In this document: in pieces, positions 34,324 through 46,439 of the stretch
How the letters are laid out: every line of letters begins with the position of its first letter
Numbering within the stretch: position 1 is the first letter of the stretch
Origin: Stomoxys calcitrans
Lineage: Eukaryota > Arthropoda > Insecta > Diptera > Muscidae
Direction of reading: 5' to 3'
Assembly (NCBI RefSeq): GCF_963082655.1
Contig: NC_081555.1
Coordinates: 32,597,266 to 32,661,265 of the forward strand
DNA length: 64,000 bases
Made by a program: the position numbers and the translations under genes
Notes under the pieces: model-generated
What the model was told of the DNA's origin: nothing
Databases searched by the model: none
The model's input: only the letters and a program-made list of their open reading frames with translations

Positions 34324-35169
34324 TATACCCTCCACCATAGGATGGGGGTATACTTATTTCGTCATTCTGTTTGTAACACCTCGAAATATGCATCTAAGAC
34401 CCCATGAAGTATATACTCTTGATCGTCATGTCATTTTAAGTCGATCTGGCCATGTTCGTCCGTCTGTCCGTCCGTCCGCCTGTCTGTCTGTCTGTCAAAA
34501 GCACGCTAACTCTCGAAGGAGTAAAGCTAGCCACTTCAAATTTTCCACAAATACTTCTTGGGCCATATCGGTCCATGTTTTGATATAGCTGCCATATAAA
34601 CCGATCTTGGGTCTTGACTTCTTGAGCCTCTAGAGGGCGCAATTCTCATCCGATTTAACTGAAATTTTGCACGTAGTGTTTTGTTATGACTTTCAATAAC
34701 TGTGCTAAGTATGATGTTAATCGGTATAGAACCTGATATAGCTGCCATATAAACCGATCTGGGATCTTGACTTCTTGAACCTCTAGAGGGAGCAATTCTC
34801 ATCCGATTTGGCTGAAATTTTGTACAACAGTTTCTCTCATGACCTTCAACATACGTGTCTGAATCGATCAATAGCTTGATACAGCTTCCATATAAACCAA
34901 TCTTCCGATTTTACTTCTTGAGCCCCTACAAGGCGCAATTCATATCCGAATGAACTGAAATATTACACAATGACTTCTACAATGTTCAGCATTCATTTAT
35001 GGTCCTAATCGGACTATAACTTGATATAGCTCCAATAGCATAACAGTTCTAATTCAATATTCTATGTTTGTCGAAAAAGAGATACCGCGCACAGAACTCG
35101 ACAAATGCAATCAATGGTGGAGGGTATATAAGATTCGGCCCGGCCGAACTTAGCACGCTTTTACTTGTT
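34324..35169 (+). mobile_element. GTCY-family element, both ends present, part of a segmental duplication
   Basis: Head TATACCCTCCACCATAGGAT, a GTC tract at about 34450-34497, and roughly four units. It carries a distinctive deletion joining CCACAAATACTTCTT directly to GGGCCATATCGG (34546-34566). The tail reads CGGCCCGGCCGAACTTAGCA, then CTTTTACTTGTT. The same deletion and the same downstream unique flank occur at 48627-49763. Confidence 0.8.
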
Positions 35170-35175
35170 TTTTTT

Positions 35176-35457
35176 TCAGTGTATCCTCCTTATTCACACC
35201 TTACACTTTAACTTGTTTCTGTCCATTTCGTTTTTTTTTTTCTTTGCTTACTATTATTCAACAGATGTTACGTAGACCTACTCAGTCATATTTCAATTTA
35301 ACGGATGCACTCCATTAGAGCTGGTTGACACAAAGATGTGTTCACAATTCGCTGAGCCTGTAACTCACTCAGATTATGACACATATGCGTTGATTTATTT
35401 TGGCTGTATCAGCTACGCTTGTAGACATTAATAAAAATCATTGTGGAAAGTTAAAAA
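35176..35457 (+). repeat. Segmental duplication flank, copy 1
   Basis: Non-repeat sequence starting CAGTGTATCCTCCTTATTCA is nearly identical to 49480-49763, with only a few substitutions and indels in the T-rich part. It does not occur elsewhere in the window. Identity ends after GTGGAAAGTTAAAAAT. Confidence 0.9.
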
Positions 35458-35975
35458 TCCTTTATAAGCCTACTTTTAAGAAAGGCGTTGTTTGTTTTCA
35501 GCATGAATGGAAAGATGATACCCTCAAAAATGAAGAAAGTTATGGGTTAGTAATAACTTGAACGAAACAATCTCTATTGTAGTGAAATGTAAGCGAATTG
35601 ATTGATTGAGTTTTTGGTATTTCTTTGAGATAAGATTAAATGAAAATATTTAATCACTTTTATGGAGCATGTTAATGTGGCTTAAGCATATAACACAAAG
35701 ATTTCACTCAAATCCTTTTTTAAAATTTCTTATATAATAAGCATTCAGCTTAAAAATTCAGGGTAACTGTGCGATAACAAACACATAAAGTTTTTTGTTA
35801 CAGAAAATTATGCCAAATTTTTCTTTAAGTGAAATCTCGGAGTCTTTAAGGACGACTCTGGTTTACTTGAGGGTGCCAAAGTCATCTGGTAAGAGAAATA
35901 TGGTCACTGGTTAAGGTAAATGGGCGACCTCTAACGCCAAGTAGCCCAAGAAGCAAAACAGAGGCTTGGCCCTGA
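35458..35975. other. Unique-looking spacer, no gene
   Basis: AT-rich with no frame of note and no repeat recognised. Confidence 0.35.
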
Positions 35976-36732
35976 AAAATATCATATTCCTGCTCTACTC
36001 TAAAATATCTTTTAATTGAGCCCCATATTGTCAAGGTTAGCAAATATTCCTATTTGGAAGTTTTTATGAGATTTAAGCCCCATATAGCCATGGTCGGTAA
36101 ATATGTCCAGTTTAGAAGAGTTTTTCGGGGCGGGGTAGCCCCCTAAATACTTTGGCCGAAATTAGATAACAGATTCGTTTTCTATTCTCAAATACCTTTC
36201 ATTTGAGTTCCATATTGTCATGATTGATCTATGTATGCCGATTGGGGCATACATAGCAGGGGAGGTCCCCCTATGTAACCCATCCCATGGTCGGTAAATA
36301 TGTCCGGATTGGGAGGGTTTTTCGGGGTGTGGTGGCGCCAAACACTTGGACTAAAATTGGATATCAGATTCGATTTTTACTCTCAAATACCTATCATTTG
36401 AGTTTCATATTGTCATGAATGGTCCATGTATGCATTTTGCTGGTTTTTGGGGAGGGGCGGTCCCCCATCCCAAATATGGATACCAAATTTTTGTTTTTCA
36501 CGCTACCATAAGAGTAAAAACAAAATTTCTCTCGAATCCACCATCCACCTCCGAGATCTGGCGTTTTTGAGAATTATAGTAAGGGGGAGCGTCCGCTTCC
36601 CCTTGAGATATAGAAAAACGAAGTAACCCAAGGGCCGATTCTATACCATCTGTGAAAGTTTCAAGAAATTCGGTTCAGTCGTTTTTGAGTCTATACGGAA
36701 CTAGCAAATAAATACAAAATGATTTCTATATG
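35976..36732 (+). repeat. GGGGAGGGTC family, second locus
   Basis: Shares CCCCATAT(A/T)G(C/T)CA(T/A)GG, GGTAAATATGTCC and TCAAATACCTTTCATTTGAG with 21040-22740. It ends TCAGTCGTTTTTGAGTCTAT, similar to the TCTGCCGTTTTTCAGTCAAT segment at 22160. A GTCY-family head follows directly. Confidence 0.6.
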
Positions 36733-37205
36733 CTATACCATAGGAAGAGGGGTGTACTAATTTCGTCATTCCATCTGTAACACATCGAAATATTGATCTG
36801 AGACCCAACAAAGTATACATATATTCTTAATCGTCTTGACATTCTAGGTCGAAGGAATTAAGCTAGGCGCTTGAAATACTTTCTATTAGCATAGGTCGGT
36901 TGGGATTGTAAATGGGCTCTATCCGTCCATGTTTTGATATAGCTGCCATCATAAGCGTAGAAAGGCCTCTGGGGGTTGGGCAATAAGCAACCCAAGAAAA
37001 GTCTCAAACCCCTCAAGAATTTTAAATATGTCATCGGTTTCGATAAAATTATGTATTTAGCCGCCCCAGAAAGCTGGGCCGATCGCTATTGGCTGCCATA
37101 TAAACCGATCCTGGATCTTGACTTCTTGAGCCTCTACAGGGCGCAATTATTATCCGATTTGGATGAAATTGTGCATGAAATGTTTTGTTCTAACTTCCTA
37201 ATTCC
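36733..37205 (+). mobile_element. GTCY-family 5' fragment with an internal insert
   Basis: Head ACCATAGGAAGAGGGGTGTA, then CATCTGTAACACATCG and ATATATTCTTAATCGTC. The GTC tract is missing (CTAGGTCGAAGGA instead). A ~135-bp foreign segment at about 36953-37085 interrupts the first unit within GCTGCCAT, which resumes at GGCTGCCATATAAACCG. Confidence 0.62.
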
Positions 37206-37296
37206 TAACTTTTGAGTCATGATTTTCTCGTTAGTTGGGTGTGACTAGTGAGTCATTATTGTCTAGTGAGTCGTTAGTGTTTAGTGTGTGAGATTG

Positions 37297-37809
37297 TAAA
37301 TTTTGCCCATGAACATTCCACCAAGGAACAGGGGTAAACTTTTCACATATCAATGAGTGTAGTCCGATTCAAGTTTATGATCAATGATAAGGGGCCTCCT
37401 TTCTATAGCCGAATCCGAACGGCGTGCCGCAGTGCGACACCTCATTGGAGAGAAGTTTTACATGGCATAGTACCTCACAAATGTTGCCAGCATTTGAAAA
37501 GAAAACCACCGATGAAAATTTTTTCTGATGGTCTCGCCAGGATTCGAACCCAGTCTCGACAGGATTCGAACCCAGTTTCGCCAGGATTCGAACCCAGGGG
37601 CCTCCTTTCTATAGCCGAATCCGAACGGCGTGCCACAGTACGACATCTCTTTGGAGAGAAGTTTTACATGGCATAGTACCTCACAAATGTTGCCAGCATT
37701 AGGAGAGAACACTACCGATGAAAATTTTTTCTGATGGTCTCGCCAGGATTCGAACCCAGGCGTTCAGCGTCATAGGGGGACATGCTAACCTCTGTGCTAC
37801 GGTGACCTC
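37297..37809 (-). mobile_element. Tandemly duplicated SINE with triplicated B box
   Basis: The minus-strand SINE is present once and then again in part: GGGGCCTCCTTTCTATAGCC occurs at 37397 and 37599. Between them GGATTCGAACCCAG occurs at 37551, 37562-37575 and 37583-37597, and again at 37746 in the outer head. A single head remains, near 37740-37809. The three closely spaced copies suggest slippage or unequal exchange after insertion. Confidence 0.75.
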
Positions 37810-38009
37810 TGCGCTGAGAGATTGCGTCACTAAAATTTTCATATCGTGAGAGTGCGTCGTGCGTGAGCGTGCGTGAGTGGAAAATCGCTAACGCGCACAT
37901 CTTTAATTGGGATATTCCTCTTGTTCCAGAAAACAAAAATCGTGTACCATATGAAATGAGAAAGTGTCTCATATTTGTATTCGTAGGTCTTGGGTTAGGT
38001 TAGTTGAGT

Positions 38010-39600
38010 GGGTTGCCCACCAAAGGTGAGTTCATTCGGAGGACAGTCTGGCCCATTGTGGTACCCTAGAAAGAAAGGGAAGGGAGATGTGAGACCTCGG
38101 ACTAGAACCCGAGCGGGGGTTCTAGTCCGAGGTTCTACGCCGGAGCTTATGGCTCCCCTCGTCGGAACCATCCTGTTCCATCCACAAATCTTTGGAGACC
38201 TACCAGAGGTATGTTCGCAAGTTCACCCAGATCACAGAAGAAACGGCTCCCCAGAAAGGAGAGCCTACAAGTGCCGGCAAGTGCGCAATAGTCTCCTCTT
38301 CATCGAGGCAACTCCTATAGAAGTCATTGCGCGGTATCCATCTCAATTCGCCACGCATCTCGATCTCACCATCCACGACCTTAAGGCCTTGAGCACCGTC
38401 AGAAAGGAGAGCCTACAAGTGCCAGCAAGTGCTTAATAGTCTGCTCTTCATCGAGGCAACTCCTAAAGAAGTCATTGTGCGGTATCCGCCACAATTCGCC
38501 ACGCATCTTGATCTCACCATCCTCGACCCTAAAGCCTTGAGCACCGCCATACTGTCCACATAAATTCTGAGTTTCGAGGGCGGTAAATCCCTTACCAGAA
38601 TTTCTCTTGCGGCCACTGCAATGGCACTAACCTCTGCCTGAAAGACCGTACACTCGTCCAGCAGTCGCAGAGAAATACTGATATTAAGTGCATCAGAGTA
38701 GATCCCCAATCCAGTCCCGAGGTGTGCTCCACCTCAAGTACAGCATTCGCCCTCCATTCGTCACTCTTTGGAAATCGAATCGCGAATGCCTCCATTTGTG
38801 CCAGGTAGTTGGAGATCCTCCTCAGTTTACCCTCCGCAACTATAACACACAGAACCGAACTGTAGCCGCAACCATTCTCCTTCAGAATGCCGAGCTCCTT
38901 CAGCCTAAGAGCGACCCTGACGGCGCTGTTGCGAATATAGGCCTCAATGGGCTGCATATCCAGTATCGCCTCCAGGCCTGTCTGCGGTGCGGATCTCAGT
39001 GCCCTTATGATCCCGACACAGGCCAGTCTCTGGACCTTTTCGAACTCCCTCGCACGCGTCCTCTTTTCTACAGTATTCCACTATATCAGTGCTCCAATGG
39101 CCAGTACTGGTCTCACGATAGCCGTATACATCCAATAAATCATCTTGGGAGTTACCCCCCACTTCCTACCGAAAATCCTGCAGGAGTAAAAAGCACACAG
39201 TGTCTTACGGCGTCTTTTCTCGGTGTTCCTCTTCCAGGACAGTTTAGAATCGGGGACTATGTCTAGGTACTTTTCCTCCTTCGACAGCCGCAGGTGATCC
39301 TTGAACGGACAGGACTATGTACTACGGTATCTTATATCTACGCGTGAAGAGCACCAGCTCCGTCTTTCCTGGATTGGCCCTCAACCCATTTCTGGTAGCC
39401 CATTGCGTCAACCTCCTCAGTGACCCTTCCATGATCTTGCTTATCGTCGAAAGAAACATGCCTCGGATCAGCAGCACGACGTCGTCCGCATAAGCGATAA
39501 CCCTCGTGCCGTCCTCACCAAGATCCATCGGGATTTCATTAATCACGAGGTTCCATACAATCGGCTGTGCGTATTTGCGATATCTCGATCGCTAACCTCA
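38010..39600 (-). pseudogene. LINE pol remnant: reverse transcriptase end to RNase H
   Basis: Reading on the minus strand from 39546: VIAYADDVVLL is the reverse transcriptase active-site motif, followed by NGLRANPGKTELVLFTRR, typical of the palm after the active site in LINEs. 38592-38957 (QPIEAYIRNSAVRVALRLKE) is the linker to the RNase H domain. 38413-38709 carries GIYSDAL (diverged first motif), FQAEVSAIAVAARE (Glu) and IYVDSMAVLKAL (Asp). Frames are joined only by shifts, and the C-terminal part is duplicated at 38251-38555. The RNase H places it in the I/Loa/R1 group. The 3' end and tail are not clear. Confidence 0.75.
38251..38555 (-). repeat. Tandem ~150-bp duplication in the LINE 3' region
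   Basis: 38251-38399 and 38401-38555 are two diverged copies (shared GAAAGGAGAGCCTACAAGTG, CTCTTCATCGAGGCAACTCC and GATCTCACCATCC). It lies just downstream of the RNase H third acidic motif. Nearby, CTAGAACCC.GAG.GGGGGTTCTAG at about 38102-38127 forms an inverted repeat. Confidence 0.85.
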
Positions 39601-41559
39601 TGCTGGCTGCTAGGAAAGGTTGTCTCTCTCAGTAGTTTCCCTGTCTTTTGGTTGCTCTCGGTGAAAGTCCCGACTTCCCTGTTGAGGACTGCTTGACGCG
39701 ATGGGATGCTTAAGGAGCACTTTGTGTGAAAGACGCCTCCTGCATACCTTCCTGAGTATTTTAAGCCCCAGCGTTCATTATTATGATTGGCATGGTGCCC
39801 GTTCTGGATATGTATACATAAAGGATTTGTTTAGCCAAGGCCCACTGCTGATTCCAGTTTCCTTGCGTGCGATACAGGTTCTGCAGGACACATCTGCTTC
39901 TGTATATGCTTCTTGAACTCCATACAGTTGGTCTTGCTTGAGTTTCTGTACGACTTTCTCCATCTAATTTCATGCTCAACCTGGGAAATTTATTCTGTGG
40001 TTCGATAAGAAGCACTGGGAGGAGGTGTTATAGAGACTTCAACCCAGGCTTTGTTCGTCACAAGTATTATATCTATAACTTGTTTCCGGATTCGGATTTA
40101 GAACTTTGGTATATTCCCCTTGTTCCATATAACCAAAATCGTGGACAAAATGTAATCAAAAAGTGACTCACCTCTGTTATTTGTCTCCGTGGATCTTGGG
40201 CTTGTACTATATGACCAAAGACCGGACCACCTATCCACCACCCTATTCAGAATTTCCTTTCCCAAAATTCCACCTACATTAGTATATGAGAAAATCCTCT
40301 TTGTGTTATCTCTTAATGCTTCCGAAACTTCAAATGTTATGTCCATGATTACTTCAAGATAAGAAAATTGTAATTAAAATGGAATCAGTGCAACATAAAA
40401 GACAAATTGCCCACAACTAGTCTAACAATTAGCATTAATAATTCTCACACAGTGAGTGTGACAGCGACAACTAGCAAAACGCCTCACCATGCCATGCCAC
40501 GCAACGCAATGCCAGTGCTCGTCTAAATTTGTCAGTGTTTCTGTTTAGTTTTCGGGCAATTTACTATTGGCCCAAAACGTTTGCCAGTGGTGGTGGTGGC
40601 ATGGGGACCAGACTTGTTGGTCCGACTGGAGCATTAAATTGATATTGACCAAGTAACATGAATATCATGTAATCGGAAAATGTTATCTTTGGCGGGGCCA
40701 CAACTTGACCAAAAAACCCAAATTAATGACTTTTGTTGGCGGAGGCAACAACTGAAGACACTTCCCGGTCTGAATGTAACAAATGTCTGATTTAAGAGTA
40801 AGAAATGTATTTTAATTGTGTGCCCGTCTGTCTGTCTGTCCGTCTGTCCAGCCACCCATCTATCTTCGTTTGTTTGCCTACTGCCAGCATGCTTGGGGTA
40901 CAATGTACGCGCCTGCGTAAAACCCAGAAAAGAAATTTTAAGTGTTTCTCTGCTTTTTTTTCCATCTCGCACTTGTACATAAGACTGAGACTTCCTTTTC
41001 AACCAGATAACTAAGTAGCCGTCTTTGCTTTGGATTGTAATGCCATAAACCTTTTTTATGCAAGATCCGAGACCGACAAATGTGCCAAGGGGCGGTCTAT
41101 GCTTTGCACAAAACGCCGTGCAAAATCTGTTACCATTGCGCGTACAATGTGTGGGCAGTATCTAATTTGTGTTTTATTGCGTTGTTGCTATGTGGTTGTC
41201 GTTGTCGTTGGCTGTATGCAACATGCAACATTCATTTAATGTGTTGTGAGACATTAAAATAAAAAACAAACATGAAAATGAAACAACTGGGCGTTAAATT
41301 GGGCTAAGTCGAACTTTGTATACCCCTCAAATGAGGTGCTTGCATCAGAGTTGATATACATCTGCAAGTATGAATCAAGGCCAATGTTGGTAGCTTAAGG
41401 TTAAGATACTCTTGATCTTGCACCTCTCGGAAACTCCGATCAACTTTTTTGTATTCGAAAGAAAAATGCCAGTAATGAATTCCAAAAAGACAAGAACTTC
41501 GTGTGTCTGAGTACTTAGACGCGAAGAGATTCTGCACATACAGGTCTTCTTGTCAAAGT
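39601..41559. other. About 2 kb with no clear gene; LINE edge and minor repeats
   Basis: 39601-40370 may include upstream LINE sequence on the minus strand, but no motif can be recognised. A GTCTGTCTGTCCGTCTGTCC tract at 40828-40849 has no family ends around it. TCGAACTTTGTATACCC near 41310 faintly resembles a GTCY-family tail. The 122-codon minus frame at 40634-41002 reads through the GTCY tract and is not supported as a gene. Confidence 0.35.
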
Positions 41560-43410
41560 ACTGCTTCTCCAAGGGGAAGTAAAAGCTTTTGGTTGTTTGT
41601 GAAAACAGTGATGGGCAACTCATCGGCCATCCCGACTCTCCTTAAAGACGATCAAATATTCACTGACCCGGTTGATAAGGATAATCTGCTGGCTGACATG
41701 TTTTCGGGAAATTCTTCAACCACTGCATCGTAGACGCAGACATCGTAGAAGGCGTCCACCATACCAAAGAACCCGCACAGGAAACGGTCCACGGAATCAG
41801 CAGCACGTTTGGCGCTCATAAGCTATCTATATTAATCAGCTTTTCCGCCAACTAGTTCCTCGTAACCGCTTGATAGCCCGGGACCAAGTTGAGTCTGATA
41901 GCCATCCCCAAGGCCCGTAGAAACTTCTTGCATCTGCCAATAAGACTCAACATCACTTGGCCCGGCACCAGAACCTTCAGCACTACTTGACTGTCGTGAC
42001 TCATCGATTGGGCAGCAACTACTTCACCGAGATCGTCCGCAGAGTTTTCTTAAGACCTTCGTTTGAAAATCGATACACCTCTTCAGAAGCCTATATGATA
42101 TATTCGTGTATACAGAAGGTCCTAAGAACGGCAAAGTACTCCCAGTCCATTTTGAATAAAACGACATCCAGTTCATCAACAACAAAGGATTATAATCTCG
42201 CATAGCGAATAGTTCACTGATTGAGTAGTGCGATTAGCGCTCATAAGCAATTTAACTTTTCGGCCAACTCTTTCCTCGCCACTCCTTGATGGGATAAAAC
42301 AACGTCCAGTTCATCAAAAAGAAAGGACTATGATCTCGCATAGTGAATAGTTCACTGATTGAGTAGCGCGATTGGCGCTCATAAGCAATTTAACTTTTCG
42401 GCCAACTCTTTCCTCACCACTCCTTGACGGACTGGGACCCAGCACAGCCCGAAAGCCTTCTCCAAGATCCCAACAAACTCCTTACATCTCCAAACAACTA
42501 TCGATATCACATAGTCCAACACCAGAGCCTTCAGCACTGCCTGACTGTCCATGCATATCGTGACAGTTCGATCGGGCAGAAGTTGCTGTAATGACGTCGT
42601 CTACAGTGCCTTCAGGATCATTAAAACCTCCGCCTGAAAGCCGTCCAGAAGCTTATATCACTCACTTTGTACATAAAACTCAATGCAAACTTCAACCCTA
42701 GGCCTTTCATCCAATTTAGACCCATCCGTGTATGTAGAAGGCGGGTTATCCCTAGCCCAGACATCACTTTCTGGGAAAACGATGTCCAGCACGTCTATAC
42801 GGAAGGCAGGCGATATGCATATAGCCTAACCTCCTTCGAGTTCTAAAATACATCTCAGCATCTCCTAACCACTCTCAACATCACATGGCGCCGCAACAGA
42901 GCCTTCAGCGCAGTCTGACTCTACGCGTATATCTTAACAGTTCAATCGAACTGCAGCTCCTGCGTTGAATTTGTCTGCAGTACCTGCAGGATCGCAAAGA
43001 CTACTGCAGGAAAATCGCTACACAAGTTTAGAATCCTATATGATTCGATGATTTTGGAAATTCAATGAAGACTCCTCCGGTGCCCCAAGCAATTTAAACC
43101 CATTCATGCATACAGAAGGTCTTAGGAACGGCAGAGTACCTTCAGTCCAGAGATCCCTTTTGGGAAAAACGACCGGGAAGGATTCCTCTGGCACATAATC
43201 CGTCGCGCTACAAATAGCATAGCTCCACGATGCATCTCCAGCCCCCAATAAAACACAAGAATGCCCATAGTTTAAGGAAACCGACGTCAGGTTCTCGACT
43301 CTATCAGGCTAAAGAGATCTCCGATGTCGCTATATAGACTCCGACCCTGGAGCCTCAATCCAATTTATACCCATCCGCGTATATACAATAAAACATCATA
43401 GGAGCAGGAA
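41560..43410 (-). pseudogene. LINE RNase H remnant, repeated, antisense
   Basis: The minus strand shows YTDGSKLDERPRVEVCIEFY (first Asp) near 42714, FQAEVLMILKAL (Glu) near 42630, ICMDSQAVLKAL (Asp) near 42550 and WVPVRQGV near 42425 in place of WVPGHQG. Partial further copies lie at 41700-42100 and 42840-43260, including FPKRDLWTEGTLPF before RNase H. It belongs to the same family as 11640-13560, judged by the shared linker and the GCTCATAAG/GCTAATAAG words. All copies carry stops. Confidence 0.65.
42155..42428 (-). repeat. Tandem ~137-bp duplication within the RNase H relic
   Basis: 42155-42292 and 42293-42428 are close copies sharing ATAGTTCACTGATTGAGTAG and CTCATAAGCAATTTAACTTT. Confidence 0.88.
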
Positions 43411-43420
43411 GTTACATTTT

Positions 43421-45331
43421 TGTACCCTCCACCACAGGATGGGGGGGTTTACTAATTTCGTCATTCTGTTTCTAACTACTCGAAATATTCGTCTGAGACC
43501 CCATAAAGTATATATATTCTTGATCGTCGTGACATTTTATGTCGATCTAGCCATGTCAGTCCGTCTGTCAGTCCGTCTGTATGTCGAAAGCACGCTAACG
43601 TCCGAAGGAGTGAAGCTAGCCGCTTGAAATTTTGCACAGATACTTCTTATTAGTGTAGGTCCGTTGGTATTGTAAATGGGCCATATCGGTTTATGTTTTG
43701 ATATAGCTGCCATATAAACCGATCTGGGGTCTTGACTTCTTGAGCTCCTAGAGAGCGCAAATCTTATCCGATTGGAATGGAATTTTGCACGACGTGTTTT
43801 GTTATGATATCCAACAACTGTGCCAAGTATGGTTCAAATCGGTTTATAACCTGATATAGCTGTCATATAAACCGATCTTGGGTCTTGACTTCTTGAGCCT
43901 ATAGAGAGCGCAATTCTTATCCGATTGGAATGAAATTTTGCACGACGTGTTTTGTTATGATATCCAACAACTGTGCTAAGTATGGTCTGATTCGGTCTAT
44001 AACCTGATATAGCTGTCATATAAATCGATCTTGGGTCTTGACTTCTTGAGCCTCTAGAGGGCGCAATTCTTATCCGATTTGGATGAATTTTTGCCCGATG
44101 TATTTTTTTATGATATCCAACAACTGTGCCAAGTTTGGCTTAAATCGGTTCATAACCTGATATAGCTGTCATATAAACCGATCTTAGGTCTTGACTTCTT
44201 GAGCCTCTAGACGGCAAGATTCTTATCCCATTTGAATGAATTTTAGCACGATGTTTTTTGTTATGATATCCAACAACTGTGGCAAGTATGGTTTGAATCG
44301 GTCCATATCCTGATATAGCTGTCATATACACCGATCTGGGGTCTTGACTTCTTGAGCCTCTAGAGAGCGAAATTCTTATCCGATTGGAATGAAATTTTGC
44401 GCGACGTGTTTTGTTATGATATCCAACAACTGTGCCAAGTATGGTTCAAATCGGTTCATAACCTGATATAGCTGTCATATAAACCGATCTTGGATCTTGA
44501 CTTCTTGAGCCTCTAGAGGTCGCAATTTTTATCCGATTTGAATGAATTTTAGCACGATGCATTTTGTTATGATATCCAACAACTGTGCCAAGTATGGTCT
44601 GAATCGGTCCATATCCTGATATAGCTGCCATATACACCGATCTTGGGTCTTGACTTCTTGAGCCTCTAGAGTGCGCAATTCTTATCCGATTGGAATGAAA
44701 ATTTGCACGACGTGTTTTGATATGATATCCAACGACTGTACCAAGTATGATTCAAATCGGTTCATAACCTGATAAAGCTGTCATATAAACCGATCTTGGG
44801 TCTTGACTTCTTGAGCCTCTAAAGGGCGCAATTCTTATCCGATTTGAATGAATTTTTGCACGAAGTATTTTGTTATGATATCCAACAACTGTGGTAAGTA
44901 AAGTCTGAATCGACCTATAACCTGATATAGCTGTCATATAAACCGATCTGGGATCTTAACTTCTTGAGTCTCTATAGGTTGCAATTATTATCCGATTTGC
45001 CTGAAATTTTGTACGACGGCTTCTCTCATCGGTCTAGAGCCCGATATTGCTCCCATATAAATCGATCTCTCTATTTTACTTCTTGAGCCCCCAAAGGGCG
45101 CAATTCTTATTCGAATTGGTTGACATTTTACACAGGTCTCACAACATATAATTTAATTGTGGTCCAAACCGGACCATATCTTGATATCGCTCTAATAGCA
45201 GAGCAAATCTTTTCTTATATCCTTTTTTTTTGCCTAAGAAGAGATGCCGGGAAAAGAACTCGACAAATGCGATCCATGTTGGAGGGTATATAAGATTCGG
45301 CCCGGCCGAACTTAGCACGCTTTTACTTGTT
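43421..45331 (+). mobile_element. Longest GTCY-family element, dimeric internal array
   Basis: Head T(G)TACCCTCCACCACAGGATG, the GATCGTCGTGACATTTTATG segment, a GTC tract at about 43557-43583, then at least eight units spaced 151-154 bp (for example GTCATATAAACCGATC near 43862, 44168, 44473 and 44780). Units alternate between a GATTGGAATGAAATTTTGCA type and a GATTTGAATGAATTTTAGCA type, giving a ~306-bp dimer. It ends AATGCGATCCATG, CGGCCCGGCCGAACTTAGCA, TTTTACTTGTT. The evenly spaced ~61-63-codon minus-strand frames come from the repeat. Confidence 0.85.
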
Positions 45332-45440
45332 AGTATTTAGAGCGCACAACAAGCCGATTGGTGGCACAGGTGTATGTCCATAGTGGCATGGGGCGTATTA
45401 ATACTCGCCCCTTCTTTTCAACCTAACTTCACCTAAGGGA
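45332..45440 (-). mobile_element. GGTTAG-type repeat (same as 10619-10728)
   Basis: TAGAGCGCACAACAAGCCGA, TGTATGTCCATAGTGGCATG and CTTTTCAACCTAACTTCACC match the inverted copy at 10619-10728. It begins at the last base of the GTCY element. Confidence 0.72.
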
Positions 45441-46439
45441 GAAAAGCACCCGCCCAAAGATCCCTTATCGATGTATGTATCTACGATGTCTGTATCTGCG
45501 ATGTCTACGACGGGGCTGTGCAGGTTGGCAAATGGTGTGCCAGGTTTGCGATCACGAGTAGCAGTTGGAGGCGGCCGAGCAACTTTTGTGTCACTGCCTC
45601 GCAATTTCGATAATAGCACAGGATAATGGGTGAACACCTCTTTCCGTGCCTGGTTCCCCCCCGAACTCTTATTTTCATTGTGTAGCAGTTTTCTGGCATT
45701 TCCATTTCAAGTCTGCAGTATGATCTAAAATTTTGTAGGTGATGTCCTAGGATGCTGCTGCTGGCGGGACATGTGTTCATCTTGGTCCTTTGTAGGTGTC
45801 ATAGTTAATATTGGCTGACGATTTATATTCAGCAAAATGGCGCTCAATTTCGAGCCCAAACTCATGACTCTGAGATAAAAGTCTCATACTCTCCCGATTG
45901 AGCTAACCCGACAAGGATTTTACTATGAATCTTTTTCCCTTGAGGTAATCCCTATGCAAAATTTTCCTCATCTTCACTCATCTAAGTGATACAAACTGGA
46001 TGATAAAATGAATATACCTTCTGGGACCATAGCTATAATGAGGCAAGAAAATCAAAAAATTTAAAACAATTGCTGGCCGAAAAAAGGCCATACCCAACTG
46101 GCACGCAACAAACTATAGGCCGACAAAATATAACACATCCAGTCATGGGCGCTATCTAAGCCTTACAACTTTATAAAGTCTTTCCGTGGATATCACATGA
46201 ATGCATAAACTTTACCATGTACTCGTGTGTACGTGAGACTGCTTGTAGTATGATTGAATGATATACAAGTGCGTAGCAGGAAATTTTGTTATGCATAGGC
46301 CACCACAGGCTTGATGGCAAAACGATTTTTATTACCACCAGTTGGGGTTTCAAGGATGAAAAAGGAAACAAGTGAAAAGGCGTTGGGTACCACCTGAAAC
46401 ACCTCGGTTATATATGTAAACCACCTTTCATAATAGCCC
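45441..46439. other. Spacer with a tRNA-like remnant, otherwise empty
   Basis: Apart from the tRNA-like segment at 45841-45912, no gene is supported. The 79- and 91-codon minus-strand frames (45398-45780) overlap each other and have no known domain. Confidence 0.35.
45841..45912 (-). pseudogene. tRNA-Lys(TTT)-like pseudogene
   Basis: Read on the minus strand, GTCGGGTTAGCTCAATCGGG resembles the 5' half of insect tRNA-Lys, with a good A box. The anticodon arm is TGAGA-CTTTTAT-TCTCA, a five-pair stem and seven-base loop with TTT at the anticodon position. The T arm is degraded (GAGTTTGGGCTC instead of GGTTCGAGCCC), and the acceptor ends do not pair fully. A SINE head of tRNA-Lys origin is the alternative, but no body follows. 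Confidence 0.55.

Noticed and set aside
38008..39266. Plus-strand frames of 142 and 192 codons
   Set aside because: They are antisense to a LINE with recognisable reverse transcriptase and RNase H motifs on the minus strand.
43834..44937. Evenly spaced ~62-codon minus-strand frames with similar peptides, resembling a gene family
   Set aside because: Spacing of 306 bp equals the dimer of the internal element repeat; the similarity comes from the repeat.
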